From: Fasciola hepatica
Taxonomy: Eukaryota; Platyhelminthes; Trematoda; Plagiorchiida; Fasciolidae
Direction of reading: 5' to 3'
DNA length: 64,000 nucleotides
NCBI GenBank assembly: GCA_948099385.1
Contig: CANUEZ040000002.1
Span: 1,550,001 to 1,614,000, forward strand
Positions 49,480-61,696 of the stretch are shown here, in pieces. The notes beneath the pieces were generated by a model. It did not search any database. It was not told the origin of the DNA and saw only the letters and a list, made by a program, of their open reading frames with translations. Position 1 is the first letter of the stretch. Each line of letters opens with the position of its first letter. A program made the position numbers and the translations under genes.

Positions 49480-52300
49480 GTGAGGATTTAGGTCCGATAT
49501 GGAAAGGTAGAGTTTTTGTAGATGGTAATACGACAGCGCATGAGTTGGAAGGAGGAACGTGTAGAAGCGAGAGAGTTACGTTTGGGATAGATCACTGTGT
49601 AAAAGTTGAGTGCTATCTGCAAGGATTTTGTGAGCGACCTTTCACATGAGGCCAGGTGTATGTCGCGAAGCTTAGCAGATAGCTCATTTAAGGGCATGAA
49701 AGACCTCTGACTGATAATAGATAGACCTCGACGAAGAATTTCAAAAGCTTTCTTAAACAGACCAGAAAAATAACAGGGAAACAGTAAAGTAGGAAGGAAA
49801 GACAAGTTGATAAACAAAAAGGGAAATACCGCTCTTTTTAGTATAAACTGCCCAATCTTTCGAATTTGGTAAGAAAGCCAGAGTAGTTTCTTCATACAGT
49901 TTGAAACACGAGGTGACCAATAGAAATTTACGTCCACGGGGGTTTCCTAAGTATATTTGACAGAACCCATTCTAGGTAGTGGTCCTGTGGAAGTGACAGG
50001 CGGATAACAAGTATAAGCCGATCGAGAAAGGATCAACATCCATTCAAAGCATTTAGACAGATATAAACTTGAAGCGGATCGAACAGAGAAGCCATAAATA
50101 GAAGACAGATTGCTGGAAAAGTTATTTAAATCCTGCTGTACTGAAGCAACTTGACAAACAGCCACATCATTGGCATTTTTGAATAAATCTGCCGAAGAAC
50201 TGAATGAAAGGTCACTAATGTAAATGGAAAATAAATCGGGAGAAAGCAGAGCTCCCTGAAAAACTCTTGAATTGTTCACCAAGGGTCTGGATGTATTACA
50301 GCCTGAAGGTATGCACTGAGTTCTGTTGGTGAAATACTCATACGACCATGCTAGTAAAGGCATGGGATAACCGAAAGCTTCCAATTTACAGGGATGGAGA
50401 GACCGCGGAATAGAATCAAAGCGGATGAGTGATATAGAAGAGCAGATCAAACAGACTTCCCTCATCCATCTAAGGATTTGATTATATGGTGAACTAAGGA
50501 AGCGATAGCATCTGCAGTTGATCTGTTCGGTTCATAGGCAAACAGTAAGGGATCATCTGAAGAGTTTGCAGAAGAATTCGAACGAATAAGAATGGTACAC
50601 TCTGTAAGTTTAGGACCAGAAGAACTTAGACCAATGAGAAGAAAGCCTTCAGCTGTGACAAAAGAATTACTAGGTTTGGGTACAGAAACAATAGTGACTG
50701 GTCTCTAGCAGTCGAGAATAGAAAATTAGCTCAAAGATTTATTTAAGAAGGAAGTAAATATATAGGTCAGAGCAATAACGCCATGTGTCAAACGTGATGA
50801 CAATAGGCCATCAGGCCCAACACCTGAGGTTATTTGAGAAGTACGAAGAAATTTAAATACTTCTCCTGTAGAGATCGGGGTCATGTGCACACCATCTTCT
50901 GGAATGAATGCAACGGGAAAGTCATTTGATGGGTGGATGAACGTATATTTGATAACGTCTGCAGCAAAATTTCACTTGTTTCGTTTTCTTTCCACACAGT
51001 AGCCGAAAGCCTTGCCACAGTCGGTTACTATTTTGGTCACATAGGAATTCACTAGCATACAACGAGTCAATGCGTGTAATTTCTTTCTTTATCAAAAGAG
51101 AAATAGATCTTGCTTTTACTTCTCCTGGGCTTTGTAGAAATATTACTTCCATCTTTTTAAGGATTTCAACATCGAAGAAATGGCACGGCCGTTACCGTAA
51201 GAGACAGTTTCTAAGGGGTAACACATGTCGATAATTAAATCGACCATCTCTGCGAAAAGTTTGATATTGTTACTTAGAGAAAACCAGGAAGAAGCATGAG
51301 AAACGGATTTCTCTAGGAGATGAACGCTATCGCATAAACAATTTCGGAGATGGATTGTGATTTGGCTGGTTCGTATGAAAGAATGGAAAGCAGACCGGTA
51401 GCACACTCTGGGCTTCAACAGAGACAGACAATGGTCACTAGTTGAGACAGGCGCGCACAACTTTAGGGAGAATAATTCAGGATGATTGGTGATAATCCTG
51501 TCTAAAACAGAGTTGTCTCTGGCTGGAAAGATGAGTGAGAAAAGGGTTTCAATAGTAGAAGAATGTTATCATGTGAAACATTTCGGAGACGGATTTTGAT
51601 TTGGCTGGTTTGTCTGAAAGAGTGGGAAGCAGACGGGAAGAATATCTTAGGCCTCAACAGAATCAGACAATAGTCACTAGTTGAGACAGGTGCACACAAC
51701 TTTAGGGAGAATAATTCAAGTTGATCAGTGATAATCCTGTCTAAAGTAGAGTTGCCTCCGGTTGGAGAAATACAGACGTCAGTTAAATCAAGAGCAGTGA
51801 GGGTTGGGATGGAGGCGTGATTAAAATCACCTATTATCATAAGCAAATTATCATCTAACAAACGAAAAAGGAAAGGCAAAGAAAGAGTCGAAAAAGGTGA
51901 ATGAGCGTACTGTGTACAAAACGGAGCTATGTATATTTGCTATGTAGATAGTCCTATAGCCACAAAATTTAAGGTGGCACTGTATACATTTCAATAAATG
52001 TGAATAAAAGAATTCAGACCTGCCACATCAAGTAGAGTTGACGTATGTGACCACTCCGCCTCCAGCGTTCTTGCTGGCGAAAATCCTGTCCCGCCGGAAC
52101 AGTTGAAAGTCATTTATTGACAATCGTGTGTCGGCGAAAGATGGGTTTAGCCATGATTCTTGTGTGCAAATCACACAAGTATGAACATGAATGAGAGAGA
52201 GAAGAACAAGTGTTAAATCCGGCATTTTCGCGAAAAGAGAACTTATGCTGGTACGCAACAGAGAAGGGACGGGCATCTTCGCTGAAGGTTTGCAGTTAAG
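49480..52300 (-). mobile_element. CR1-like LINE, endonuclease + RT, degraded
   Basis: This is the longest LINE of its type here. On the minus strand the endonuclease starts near 52276: VICTQESWLNPSFAD, RRDRIFASKNAGGGVVTYV, then FVAIG near 51970 and LLMIIGDFNHAS near 51840. SDYCLILLRPK follows at about 51670. The RT at 50465-49947 shows SISLIRFDSIPRSL (motif A region, with the first Asp position now Ile), GYPMPLLAWSYEYFTNRTQC, NSRVFQGALLSPDLFSIYIS and NANDVAV (motif C, usual YADD). The tail at 49937-49488 ends in the family C-terminus. Both catalytic motifs are damaged and a 240-bp piece of the endonuclease region is tandemly duplicated. Confidence 0.85.
51290..51767 (-). repeat. Tandem duplication (~240 bp) inside the LINE endonuclease region
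   Basis: Units at about 51290-51528 and 51529-51767. For example, CACAACTTTAGGGAGAATAA and GATAATCCTGTCTAAA occur in both with an offset of 239-240 bases. Encoded CAPVSTSDHCLSLLKP (first unit) is paralleled by CAPVSTSDYCLILLRP (second unit). Confidence 0.85.
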
Positions 52301-52774
52301 AGCAGCCTGCCGGCCAGCTCGAATACGCTTTTTGGGTCGAAATGGAATTCCTTGATATAAATGATCGGTTAAATCAGACTGAGCGGAAATCCAATACTTT
52401 TTTGTGTATAAGTATTTTTGACCCAGTATAGCGGTTCACAGTGATCATAGCGGGTAAATTCTTTTAGTTCGAAGATGTGGTGATTACCACAGAGATGTGG
52501 CTGAGCCAGTTGAAGGGCGCGCAATGGCAGCCTTCGTTGTTACCCTCTCTGTACCGGTTTGTGGGCACAGTTATTTTCTTTGTTGAAAGTTGAATGAACA
52601 CAGCAACAAAATATGAAATATTGTACCAAGTTAATATACCTTACCGAAAATACAGTAAGATATATTGGTACTAAAGAATTACGAATGATTATGCTTTTTG
52701 AGGAAGACTATGACACTAAACAAGCTGCGCAGTGCGGTAAATTCGTGGGGATATGAGGTTACATTCCTTTTCTT

Positions 52775-52930
52775 TATGTAATAATCGAAGTGGTACAATA
52801 ATTTCCGTGACCAATTGGATGCTGCCCATCCGGGGAGTGACCGGTGACAGAAGCAGGACTTGAACTCGGGACAGTCACGTCAGAAACCCACCATGATAGC
52901 TGTTTCGTCACCACAAGTCCGTGGTCACGG
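52775..52930 (-). repeat. tRNA-like, probably SINE-derived
   Basis: The minus strand has CTTGTGGTGACGAAACAG (A box-like) and CGAGTTCAAGTCCTGC (B box-like), with no pairing acceptor stem. Confidence 0.45.
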
Positions 52931-55539
52931 AGAAAGAATGCATACAGGTATTGTCGAAATTTACTAGACATCAAGGTTTTCGAAATTATTCATTCTCCAA
53001 AACACAAGGTCTGATCCTTGTAAAATTTTCAAAGTTACATGGAAAATTTCATCTTTACACACAAGGAATATATTCCTAATCTTACTCTTATCATGATTTT
53101 TAGCTAGAAAGGGTGAGAACAGAAAATCCTCGAATTTTCCATTGGTTTCATCACTGTAGGGTCTGATTACAAATAGATAGAGCTGTCCAATTCTGTAAGA
53201 TGTACATCTTCATGTGAGACGTGACCTGGTGCGTCATTCTACAATAAGACAGTTCTTCTAGAGTAACCTTCGATCTGACAGACAAGGAAGTATCTTCTTT
53301 GGAGCACTGTGAATTCTACGTTGTTCAGGATATCCCTAATAACTCCCCGTCAATGTTGTTTATCGTGATATCTTACGGTCCATGTCAGTCGGCGTGGTGA
53401 GCTGTGTGATCTTAAAGTCACTTAAATGAGTTTGTTCAAAGATTTCTTCTTAAGACAGACGTGTTCGTGAGCTTCCTAACTCTCACCATGATTCTTTCAA
53501 AGCAAATCGATGATCGAAATGAGTTAGGATGTAATCCGGATATTTCAGTGTTTACAACATTTAGCCACCTTTGCTGTTCTCGTAATACCAGCTTTTGATT
53601 TGGGCCAGACAGGAGGCAGCTAAATTTTCTCCGCCATTGTTTACACAGGCACATGGAAACTTTTCACCAAATTCTCTCCCAGAATAAGTACACATTGATC
53701 TCTGGCTGTTATTTCTATCCCAATTCAGCTAACATCACTATCCAAAACAAATGTTCTCGTTTTTGCTAAACATATCTTTTTACGATGCCATCTTTTGTAT
53801 AACAAATGATAAAAGTACATGTTGTCATTTACAAGAAGAACAATAAATAACTTTACCACAGGAACAAGGGTTCAATTCACTCGCACAATGTCAACCCTCT
53901 TCCCTTCGATGAGGTAGTGGAATTTCCTGGTTTTCAGAAAATATTCTTTCAAAGCTGAGGAAACCAAACGGGTATCCAATGGACTGTGCTCATACAATCT
54001 GGAAAAAGAGGTCAGGCTTTCGAAATAAGCCAAAATGTTTTCCTCAACGGGGGCTACCATTCACCGTGAGTTGGTCGTTGCACCGTTAGATAACAATATT
54101 TTCTATAGATGTGCACTTAGTTATCACTGTTTTCCACTTAGGTAGAAACATGGCGGACAGTTCAGAAAAAGAGACTTTTCTAGTAGGATCAACCTTCATT
54201 TCTCAATGAAAAAAATCACCCTCGATAAATTTTACCATGGTCGGTTTACCAATGAGTCATATTTACCATTTACCGAGTTTCGGACTTTTAACTCCAGACT
54301 AGTTTATCACAGTGACCAAGGTCACACTTCTTTTATCGTGAACGCAAAAGCAGCAGAACTAACGCGACTGATAACAAGTCCTGTGGAATTCCATATATGG
54401 GCACTGTGCTGTGAATTACTACTGCGGAGAATTCTGGAGAGAGGAAGTAACTGCAAAGAGAAATGTTCGTCCGACGAATTTCGATAAGATCCGTGGACAC
54501 AAGAAAAGTATAAAACAAATTGCTCCTGTGTACTCCAATAAGTATTAGTTAGGTCCCGTAAAATCTGAGGTAGCTAACTCTGAACAGCGAATTTGCGAAA
54601 GCCTTACATAGAATCTGTATAGGTAATAATTCTTATTTATCTAACAGTATGAAAATAAAGTGATGTTTAGAAAAGGTTAACCAAACTGATTCTTCATTTT
54701 TTTAACCACTGAGTGAATAAATACTTTGAAGCTTCACAAAGTCAACGGAGACAGAAAAATTATCTGTGAATTAGAGACTACCCTGTCAATCGCATGTGTT
54801 GGATTAATCCGATGCCCGGAATTACGTACACCAAGAACGAACAAGACAAAAACACTAATTATGTGTCCCATCTGTTTTATGCGGTACACATTTGTTCATT
54901 GCCGAAACTGGGCATGGTGCTACTGGCGATCAACCTACCGATCACGCATATTACGAAGTGATAGAATGAGGACGGTCCGTCTACCAGGTTCTGGCTAAAT
55001 CCGACTGATTTGATCACAGGCACGAAACACTGGCAAACCGGGCCGTGCGTAGAAGCTTCCAAATTAGCACGTTATATCCCAATTTTTAACAGCGCAATTG
55101 ACCGGTCAGGGTCTCCTGCTCAAGCATCAGCCCCGAAAAGGACAGCTTCACTGGCATCACAGTCATCATCACGCCTGATCAGTCGGAGCTGTATCAGTTC
55201 CACCTTCCAAACACTCCCTACTCACTGATTAGTACATCTCATACAGAGAGCTGAAAAGGTTGTCTATCAAAATCAATAGGCCAATGTTCAGTTTGGACAT
55301 AGTACGGAAAATTTGGTAATTGATACGGAATTCTACTCAAGCGCACCTTGTTTCGTTTTATTCGAAAAGCCCAGGATTATCCTGTCCGACTCATCCGTAT
55401 TGACAGGTTCTGACTGGTTATCAACGATTAATAGATTCTGGACACGTAGCCCATGTGACGCAGGTATGAAACTGCCAATGCCACAAGTGTGGTCTCGTGA
55501 CTCAGCTGAGACAGCGCACGCGCCACTGTGCAGTACGTC
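52931..55539. other. Unrecognised 2.6 kb
   Basis: No gene I can support. Open frames at 54206-54487 and 55010-55228 have no recognised domain. They could belong to the 3' region of an LTR element ending in the candidate LTR that follows. Confidence 0.35.
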
Positions 55540-55900
55540 TACTTTATGGTCTCGACTCCAGCCAAAAGTGGCAACTTGAACGACAGAGCCGAGAAAAAAC
55601 TGGGTAGATAGATAGAATACACGCATGCATGTATATCACCCCGACGAATACTGAACTTGTTGATTTGTCTGGGCCTCTTTTTATGTTGTTTGATTTTAAA
55701 GAATAAACTGTTTTCTCTTAGTGGTTCTATTGAAATGGCTGGTTGATTATGGACCACAGCGTGCTTTCTCTCACTCACTGTGTTCTGTTCTGCCAATAAA
55801 GTATTAATTCGATAAAAATCCAACTTGGCGCTGGTCAAAGCGTCCTTCAGGCCGACATCGGACTTTGTCGTCGTGGATCCGAATCCTGCCAACAGCGGTC
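55540..55900 (+). mobile_element. Possible LTR plus primer-binding-like region
   Basis: A region with CCAATAAAGTATTAATTCG (a polyadenylation-like AATAAA near the 3' side) is followed about 60 bases later by GTCGTCGTGGATCCGAATCC. That string resembles the tRNA-complementary primer site found after the LTRs of Ty3/gypsy elements. No second LTR or matching ends were seen, so this is tentative. Confidence 0.28.
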
Positions 55901-56059
55901 ACCTCCTCATTTGGCAGCCTCTAACTGGTAGCTACCACCAGCCTGAAATATTGCATTATTTAGGTGTAATATATAAAAAGAAGGTGAGAAGTTTTCATTA
56001 TAATTGTTATAAAAGTTGTGAAATCCCTTTTTGTGTCAGCTGTATTCGGTTCAGTTCAG

Positions 56060-57358
56060 ACAACCATTACCGTGCTCTGGGTACGGTGGTTTTGGTTGCT
56101 ATCTCCTAGTGGCAACTTCAAGAGGAAATAATGAAGAAGAAACGAGCATAAAAAAGTAACTGGAAGACTACAAGTAATGGTACCAAGTCAATGAAGAAGG
56201 TTTGTGGAAACGATAGCTCCTCTGGTCCCAACCCCTAGCCATATCCTCCAAAGCATTTAATCTAATAGTAAGAGGGTCTCTTGGACCCCAACCAGGAAGT
56301 CTATCACGCTCTATATGGCCAAGTTCACTGGTTAAGTTTTTCATACATTTCTTCTCTGTCATGGACTGGCAACCCTTACTCATCTTCCAACCGGTACCTG
56401 CCTCAGCGAACATGGCACACCGAGGAGTCCTATCAGAGGAAATGGCCAACACATGTCCCATCTTTCTTAGCCTGATCAGCATAAGTGTATTATTTAATGA
56501 TTAAGCCCGTGAACCTAAGACTGTTCGCCGAACCTCAGCATTACCTATACGGTGTTCGCGCCATATTCGTGCAATGCTACCAAAATATCGGTATTCAAAT
56601 ACCGATAATCTCCGTATATCCTCTACTCGGTCTATAGTCTCCCCAGACATTGAAAGATTTGGTTTTGGATCAACCCAAACCTGCAACAGAATCTTACTCT
56701 TTGAAGGTGCAAAACGCCTACCGAACATTGTTACGCAGTCAGTCAAGCTGTCTAGGAAAATTTGTAACTCACCTAGAGCTTCGGTCATAAGAACGATACC
56801 CTCCCCATATTCAAGGTCTGTCAATTCCCTCTTGAAGGGAAGTTCAGTGCCACTATCCTCGTTTGAAGTAATCGCTGTTTCCAAGACCATATCTATCGCA
56901 AGCTTAAAGAGAAACGCAGAAATGGGGCAACTCTGAAGTACACCACTTCACATAGTGAACTCGGGTGAAAGAACGCAGTAAGATCGAACAAGACTTCGGG
57001 TATTCATGTCAAGGTACTTTTTAATGAATATAATTTTTCATGTTCACCCTTCATCAACAGACATTAACAGAGAAAAGTGCGGTCGACTGAGTCGATGGGT
57101 GCTTTAAGTTCAAGAAAAACGGAGATAAAAGGGCCTACAGGATGTGTGTCTATGTTATAAGATTTGTCGAAGGGCGAAGATACGATCAACACATCCTCGA
57201 CATGGACTAAACTTAGCTTGACTCTCGCGCAAACACTGATCCTATACGTTAGATAAGCGGCGGAGATAATACCAGCGAGCAGTTTGGACATCATGCTAAA
57301 ACAACTCATTCGCTTGTGATTTTCCCTGGAGGACCTATCGCCTTTCTTGTAAATCGGT
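56060..57358 (-). mobile_element. Minus-strand RTE-like LINE, 3' part (host of nested insertion)
   Basis: From 57355 downward the minus strand reads VPIYKKGDRSS, then MSKLLAGIIS, then FLELKAPIDSVDRTF (motif A Asp now Glu) and LTDLEYGEGIVLM (motif C YADD now YGEG). MFGRRFAPSKSKILLQVW, ARIWREHRIGNAEVRRTVLG and the tail GWGPRDPLTIRLNALEDMA follow. It ends near 56060 with GTAATGGTTGTCTGAA, a diverged form of the family 3' end. Its 5' part resumes at 59164-60600. Dead copy. Confidence 0.85.
57351..57358. repeat. Left target-site duplication of nested RTE
   Basis: AAATCGGT. Compare AAAACGGT at 59156-59163 (7 of 8 identical). Confidence 0.6.
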
Positions 57359-59155
57359 ACGGCTGGGCCACTCCAACGGTGGGCCTTCCAAATATACCTG
57401 CCAGCAAAACAATGCAGGTGGATGTCAGTCCTTCATCAGAGATGGAGATCATGCGGGGGATAAGTTACTTGAAAAGGTACAAAGCCGCCGGACCAGATGG
57501 GTTGTCTCCTACTTTTCCTAAGGATGGAGGCAAAGCTTTGGTTTCAGAGCTAACAAAACTCCTGTGCATTGTTTGGGATAGAAAGCAGATTCCCAAGGAA
57601 TGGTGTATTTCAGTGATTGTGCCGATTTACAAGAAAGGCGACAGGTCATCTTGCGCAAACCATGGAGGAATTAGCTTGGTGAGTATCGTGTCTAAACTGC
57701 TCACCGGTCTTATTCTCCACCGACTATCTAGTGCCCGCGAAATGCGTACGCGTGAGAATCAAGCGGGTTTGGGACCCGTTCGGGGTTCTATCGACCACAT
57801 TTTTACTCTTCGGCAAAAACTAGAGCACAGACACATCTTCCGTAGGCTCACAATCTGTCTCTTTCTTGATCTGAAAGCGGCCTTCGACCCATTCGACTGC
57901 ACAGTTCCCTGGTGCTGCCTCTTATTGAAGGATGTGCCAGAGAAGTTTATTTCTCTTTTCCAGTGTTTGTATGCGAACAGCCGAAGTCGAGTTCGTGCTT
58001 ATGGCAATCTTTCATCCGAGTTCACCACGGAAAGTGGTATTCGTCAAGGTTTCCCCGTCCCACCCTTCCTCTTCAATTTTGTAATTGGAACGATTCCTGA
58101 GATAGCCCTATCTTTGTGTGATAATAGTGGCATCGATCTTTGCTCAGGCAGTAAACTGTCTGATTTGGAATATGCGAACGATATTGCTCTTCTGAGTGAA
58201 AATCCAGGTAAGTTGCAAGCTCTCTTAGATAGCCTAAACAACAGTGAAGGAATGTTTGGGATGCGTTTTGCACCTCCAAAGTGTAAAATGCTGTTGCAGT
58301 ACTGGGTTGGCTCAGCACCAAACCTTCTGTTGGCAGGGGAAGCTCTACCTGAAGTGAATAAATCTTGTTACATGGGCAGTTACATCTCACCAGGTGGACA
58401 GATATTAGATGAAGTGTCATCGCGTCTACAGAAGATGCGTTTGGATTTTGCCAACCTCCACTATTTGTGGCGTCGGCGTGACATCTGATTATCTGTTAAG
58501 GGTAGAGTGTACAATGTGGTGGTTAGGTCCGTTCTGTTATACGGTTCAGAAACATGGCTGTTGAGGGTAGAATCTAGGCGAAGACTGTTGGTGTTCGAGC
58601 ACCGATGTCTCCGTAGCATTGCCTGAGTATGGTGGGAACACCGTATCGGCAATGCTGAGGTTCGGCGTAAGGTGTTGGGAACCAGAGGTCAGTCTGTGGC
58701 TCAAGTACTGAATCCAAACAGGTTAAGGTGATTTGGACATGTGTTGGGCATGCCCACGGATAGCCTTTTTCAGCGTTCGCTGCTCTCAAAGGCAAGTGGT
58801 GATTGGAAGATAGGTGAAGGTGGTTAGTTCATGACATGGAAAAATGCATTAAGACTTTGACGAGTGAGCTTGGTCAAGTAGGACGTGTTAGACCTCCAGG
58901 TTGGTGTCCACGTGGTCCACCTACTAAATGGTCGGAGACATTAAGTGATATGGGTAGGTGTCGCGGTCAGTGACGTAGTTGCATTCGGACTTTTTCCTTG
59001 TCGTCTTGATTTCCGCTTGATACTTTGGCCTTTTGGATCTTAATCAATATTCTTCTGTTCTTTTTGCGCTTAACTGGACAATGCCGTAAAGTTGCAATTG
59101 AAACCAGAGCATAGAAGTGCGAGGTTAATGGTTGAATAAACCAAAACTGAGACTG
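57359..59155 (+). mobile_element. RTE-like LINE, 5'-truncated, inserted inside another RTE
   Basis: A 390-codon open RT frame (57316-58488 overall) shows YKAAGPDGLSPTF, WCISVIVPIYKKGDRSSC, GISLVSIVSKLLTGL and CLFLDLKAAFD (motif A intact). Then come SGIRQGFPVPPFLFNFVIGT and LEYANDIALLSE, where motif C has Asn for the first catalytic Asp. MFGMRFAPPKCKMLLQYW and YISPGGQILDEVSSRLQKMR follow. After a TGA the same frame continues (VVRSVLLYGSETWLLRVESR, GNAEVRRKVLGTRGQS) with several stops, to the family 3' end GTTAATGGTTGAATAAACC near 59144. The element starts abruptly just before the RT, as expected for a truncated LINE insertion. It is the least decayed RT in the window and the reference for the other RTE remnants. 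Confidence 0.88.
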
Positions 59156-59163
59156 AAAACGGT
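59156..59163. repeat. Right target-site duplication of nested RTE
   Basis: AAAACGGT; partner of 57351-57358. Confidence 0.6.
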
Positions 59164-60620
59164 TGTTAACTCAGAAAATACTTCTTGGAGCTTCTCTTTT
59201 CTGTATCGAACCGAAGAATCTCGTCAACTTCAGTGACAGTGCTGTACTATGATCTTTAAAACCGATGGAGGTAACCGATCCAGTCCGGCGGCCTTATATC
59301 CTTTAGGGCAGATTATCTCACAACGGACTTTTGCTTGATGCAAGACTGGTATTTACATCCAGACCTCTAACCATAACGTTAATTAACGAACCTGGCATGA
59401 ATAAAAACTAGGTAAATTGTTTCTTATGATGCTCCATCTAACGATGTAGACCACTTTCCTGAGTCTGCATCAGTGAGCCGCTCATCTGTTTGTTCACTTC
59501 GCTAAAGTCTGGATTTCGTGGACCGGTGTTTCTAATTAGAGGTAAAAGGTTGTGGCTGTTGTCCATCGCTGCAGCTTTCTCTACACAGATATCCATCTAT
59601 TTTGCGGGTCCGGTTCTTGAGCTGCGGATCTCGAGAAGCATTAGCAACCTCAAATACGGCCAGCTTGATCTCTATGCTTCGCTCTTCTGGATCCTAGGCA
59701 TTTGACAACACAGATGACCTGATGGACAGTTCGGTTAGGAAAACAGATAGATGGTTCTCGTTCAGCAGCTTACGCGGGGGACTGTTACCTTAGGTGTTAT
59801 TTCGGCCACCAACGAGACGTAGGTTGAAAAGCGCGCAGACGAGGTCGTGATCGATGTTCACAGAAATGAACCGAAATGATCGGCAGTCTTTAATTGAGCC
59901 GCCCCAGCGGTAACCGATAGCAGTGTGGTTAATCTAGGTCCAACGCTGTGAATGGACAGGAGGACGCAAGATTAGTACATGCCGCTTTTTGTGCAAGGAC
60001 TTTGAACTCGCTAGGAATAGTCCATGGTCGGAACATAGTTGAATGAGTCGGTCAAAGCTATCAGTTTGATCTAGTGAAAAGCCAAATGGGCCTCCTATAT
60101 TTTCCTCCGTCTTTTTTCTAGGGTTCCAACTTGTGCTTTGTAATCACCATCAACAACCATGACGTCTGTAGAGCGCTCGCTGATCAGCAGTTGGGACAAA
60201 CCATGACAGAATCTGTCATTAGTCTCAGGAGATCTACTGTCAGTTGGGGCACACATAGAAACTATGGACTGCCATTGACTGTTTGGTCTGATACTACTGA
60301 AATGCACGGATTCATTCTTCCGGACTGCATACAGAGGGCTGATGACTTGGATCCAGTTGAGAAGTTCACACTCGGTTCTCATACTCAGAGTATTTTCAAC
60401 GCCAGACTCACCACGAGAACTAGACACCGGATTGACCGACACGGGAAGAGTGGAGCGAGAGCCTGAGGATGAGACTGCTGAGACAGAGCATATATCTGTT
60501 TTAAAAGTTTCAAAAGTTCTAGCAACATCAGTCTTTGCCCCAATTGACATAGTGTGTGGACGGTAAAGGCAGCCAAGTGAAATGAACATGTAGGCTTAAG
60601 AATCGCAGTTATTTATGTCC
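59164..60620 (-). mobile_element. Minus-strand RTE-like LINE, 5' part (endonuclease to start of RT)
   Basis: From 60590 downward: FISLGCLYRPHTMSIGAK at the start of the endonuclease (family LGSFNVRTLM), ARTFETFKTDIC, SMCAPTDSRS (family SAYAPTD) and VMVVDGDYKAQVGTLEKR (family GDFNAQVG, with Asn now Lys). The linker NLLPLIRNTGPRNPDFSEV follows at about 59560. Near 59300 there is a weak YKAAGLDRLPP and YRKEKLQEVFSELTTVF at about 59200-59165. The reading then jumps to 57355, where the family's next residues, VPIYKKG, begin. Stops and frameshifts are present. Confidence 0.82.
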
Positions 60621-61241
60621 GACTCCCGAACTATTGTCTTCTTAACAGCCGCAAATACACGTGGCGTTTTGCGTCGGTCACGAATAAAAGGAGGGAAAAT
60701 TGATAAGACCCTTTACAGGAAAGATACTGGAGGTTTCTGGGTGAATTATACTTTGCGGCTGCCCACAACACAGAGAGAGTTTTTCTTTGGGAACCCTAAC
60801 CGCAGCCTTTGACTCAAAAGTCTCACCAAAAAGGCAGTGGGGTGTAAACCCAGTACGGGAACGTGACCGAAGCACCCGTGAGGGAACTTCTTCTGGTCTA
60901 TCACGTGAGACCTGATTACTGTGTGCGTTTTGTCTTGTCTTCACTGGTGCTTTCTTATCGATCCGCTTTTCGGATTCAGTCCTTAGCCCTATGCACCCAA
61001 TGCAGGAAGCGGAACGTGGACGGGGCAGTATCCCTTGGGCTGGGGGCTGTTCAGCTTAGGTGGGCGATAGCTGCTCAATGAAGTGCGATCACTTCTCCCA
61101 CCGTCGAGAGAAACCCCAGGTACTCCACTCCTACGTCCATCTACTGAAGGTTTTCAGACCGGTAAACTGTTTCCCTCCGTTTTCATTCGCTGCAGTGTCC
61201 TCTCCAAGGGCATAGTGGTTAGAACCAGAAATTGCCGGTTA
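60621..61241. other. Probable 5' leader of RTE elements
   Basis: The frame at 60944-60678 (minus) leads towards the endonuclease start. No domain is recognised. It may be the 5' part of the minus-strand RTE. Confidence 0.35.
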
Positions 61242-61399
61242 ACTGGTTCTGAGACTGGACTTCGTCTGGCCTCTACCCATCAACCTGTTAGGCTTGACTG
61301 CCTCTTCGGCTTAAGGAAGTTATGCTGCATAACTCTTTGGGTCATGGAAACATGTAAACCATCACACCACCTCGAGATGCAGTCTCGTCGTGGTGACAG
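61242..61399 (+). repeat. Inverted repeat, left arm (RTE-associated)
   Basis: GGCCTCTACCCATCAACCTG, CTTCGGCTTAAGGAAG and CAGTCTCGTCGTGGTGA recur in reverse complement at 61697-61860 (GACCTCTACCCATTGACCTG, CTCCGGCTTAAAGAAG, CAGTCTCGTCGTGATGG). Confidence 0.85.
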
Positions 61400-61696
61400 C
61401 TATGTAAAGACTGAGTGCTCAGTCTCTTTTGGGTCAAATTTTCAAAACTTCTAAACACTTTTTCAACAGGATTGATAGTAAAAACGTCTAAATCTTATCA
61501 ATAGAAGAGCAAAGAGCAACAACTCAGCATATAGTTTCTAATCATTCTAGGAAAATTAACCTTACACACGGAATGATTACGTAAGCTATTGTTCTTGTAT
61601 ACCAAAATCATGACAGCTAGAATGAAGACATCTGGAAAGTATAGACAATACAAACCGGATAAAACCATTAGTGTTGCCAGAATGGATGAGAGGAAA

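Noticed and set aside
51945..51975. CCTATAGCCACAAAA resembling the SINE core
   Set aside because: It is part of the CR1-like endonuclease frame (FVAIG on the minus strand), and the rest of the SINE body is absent.
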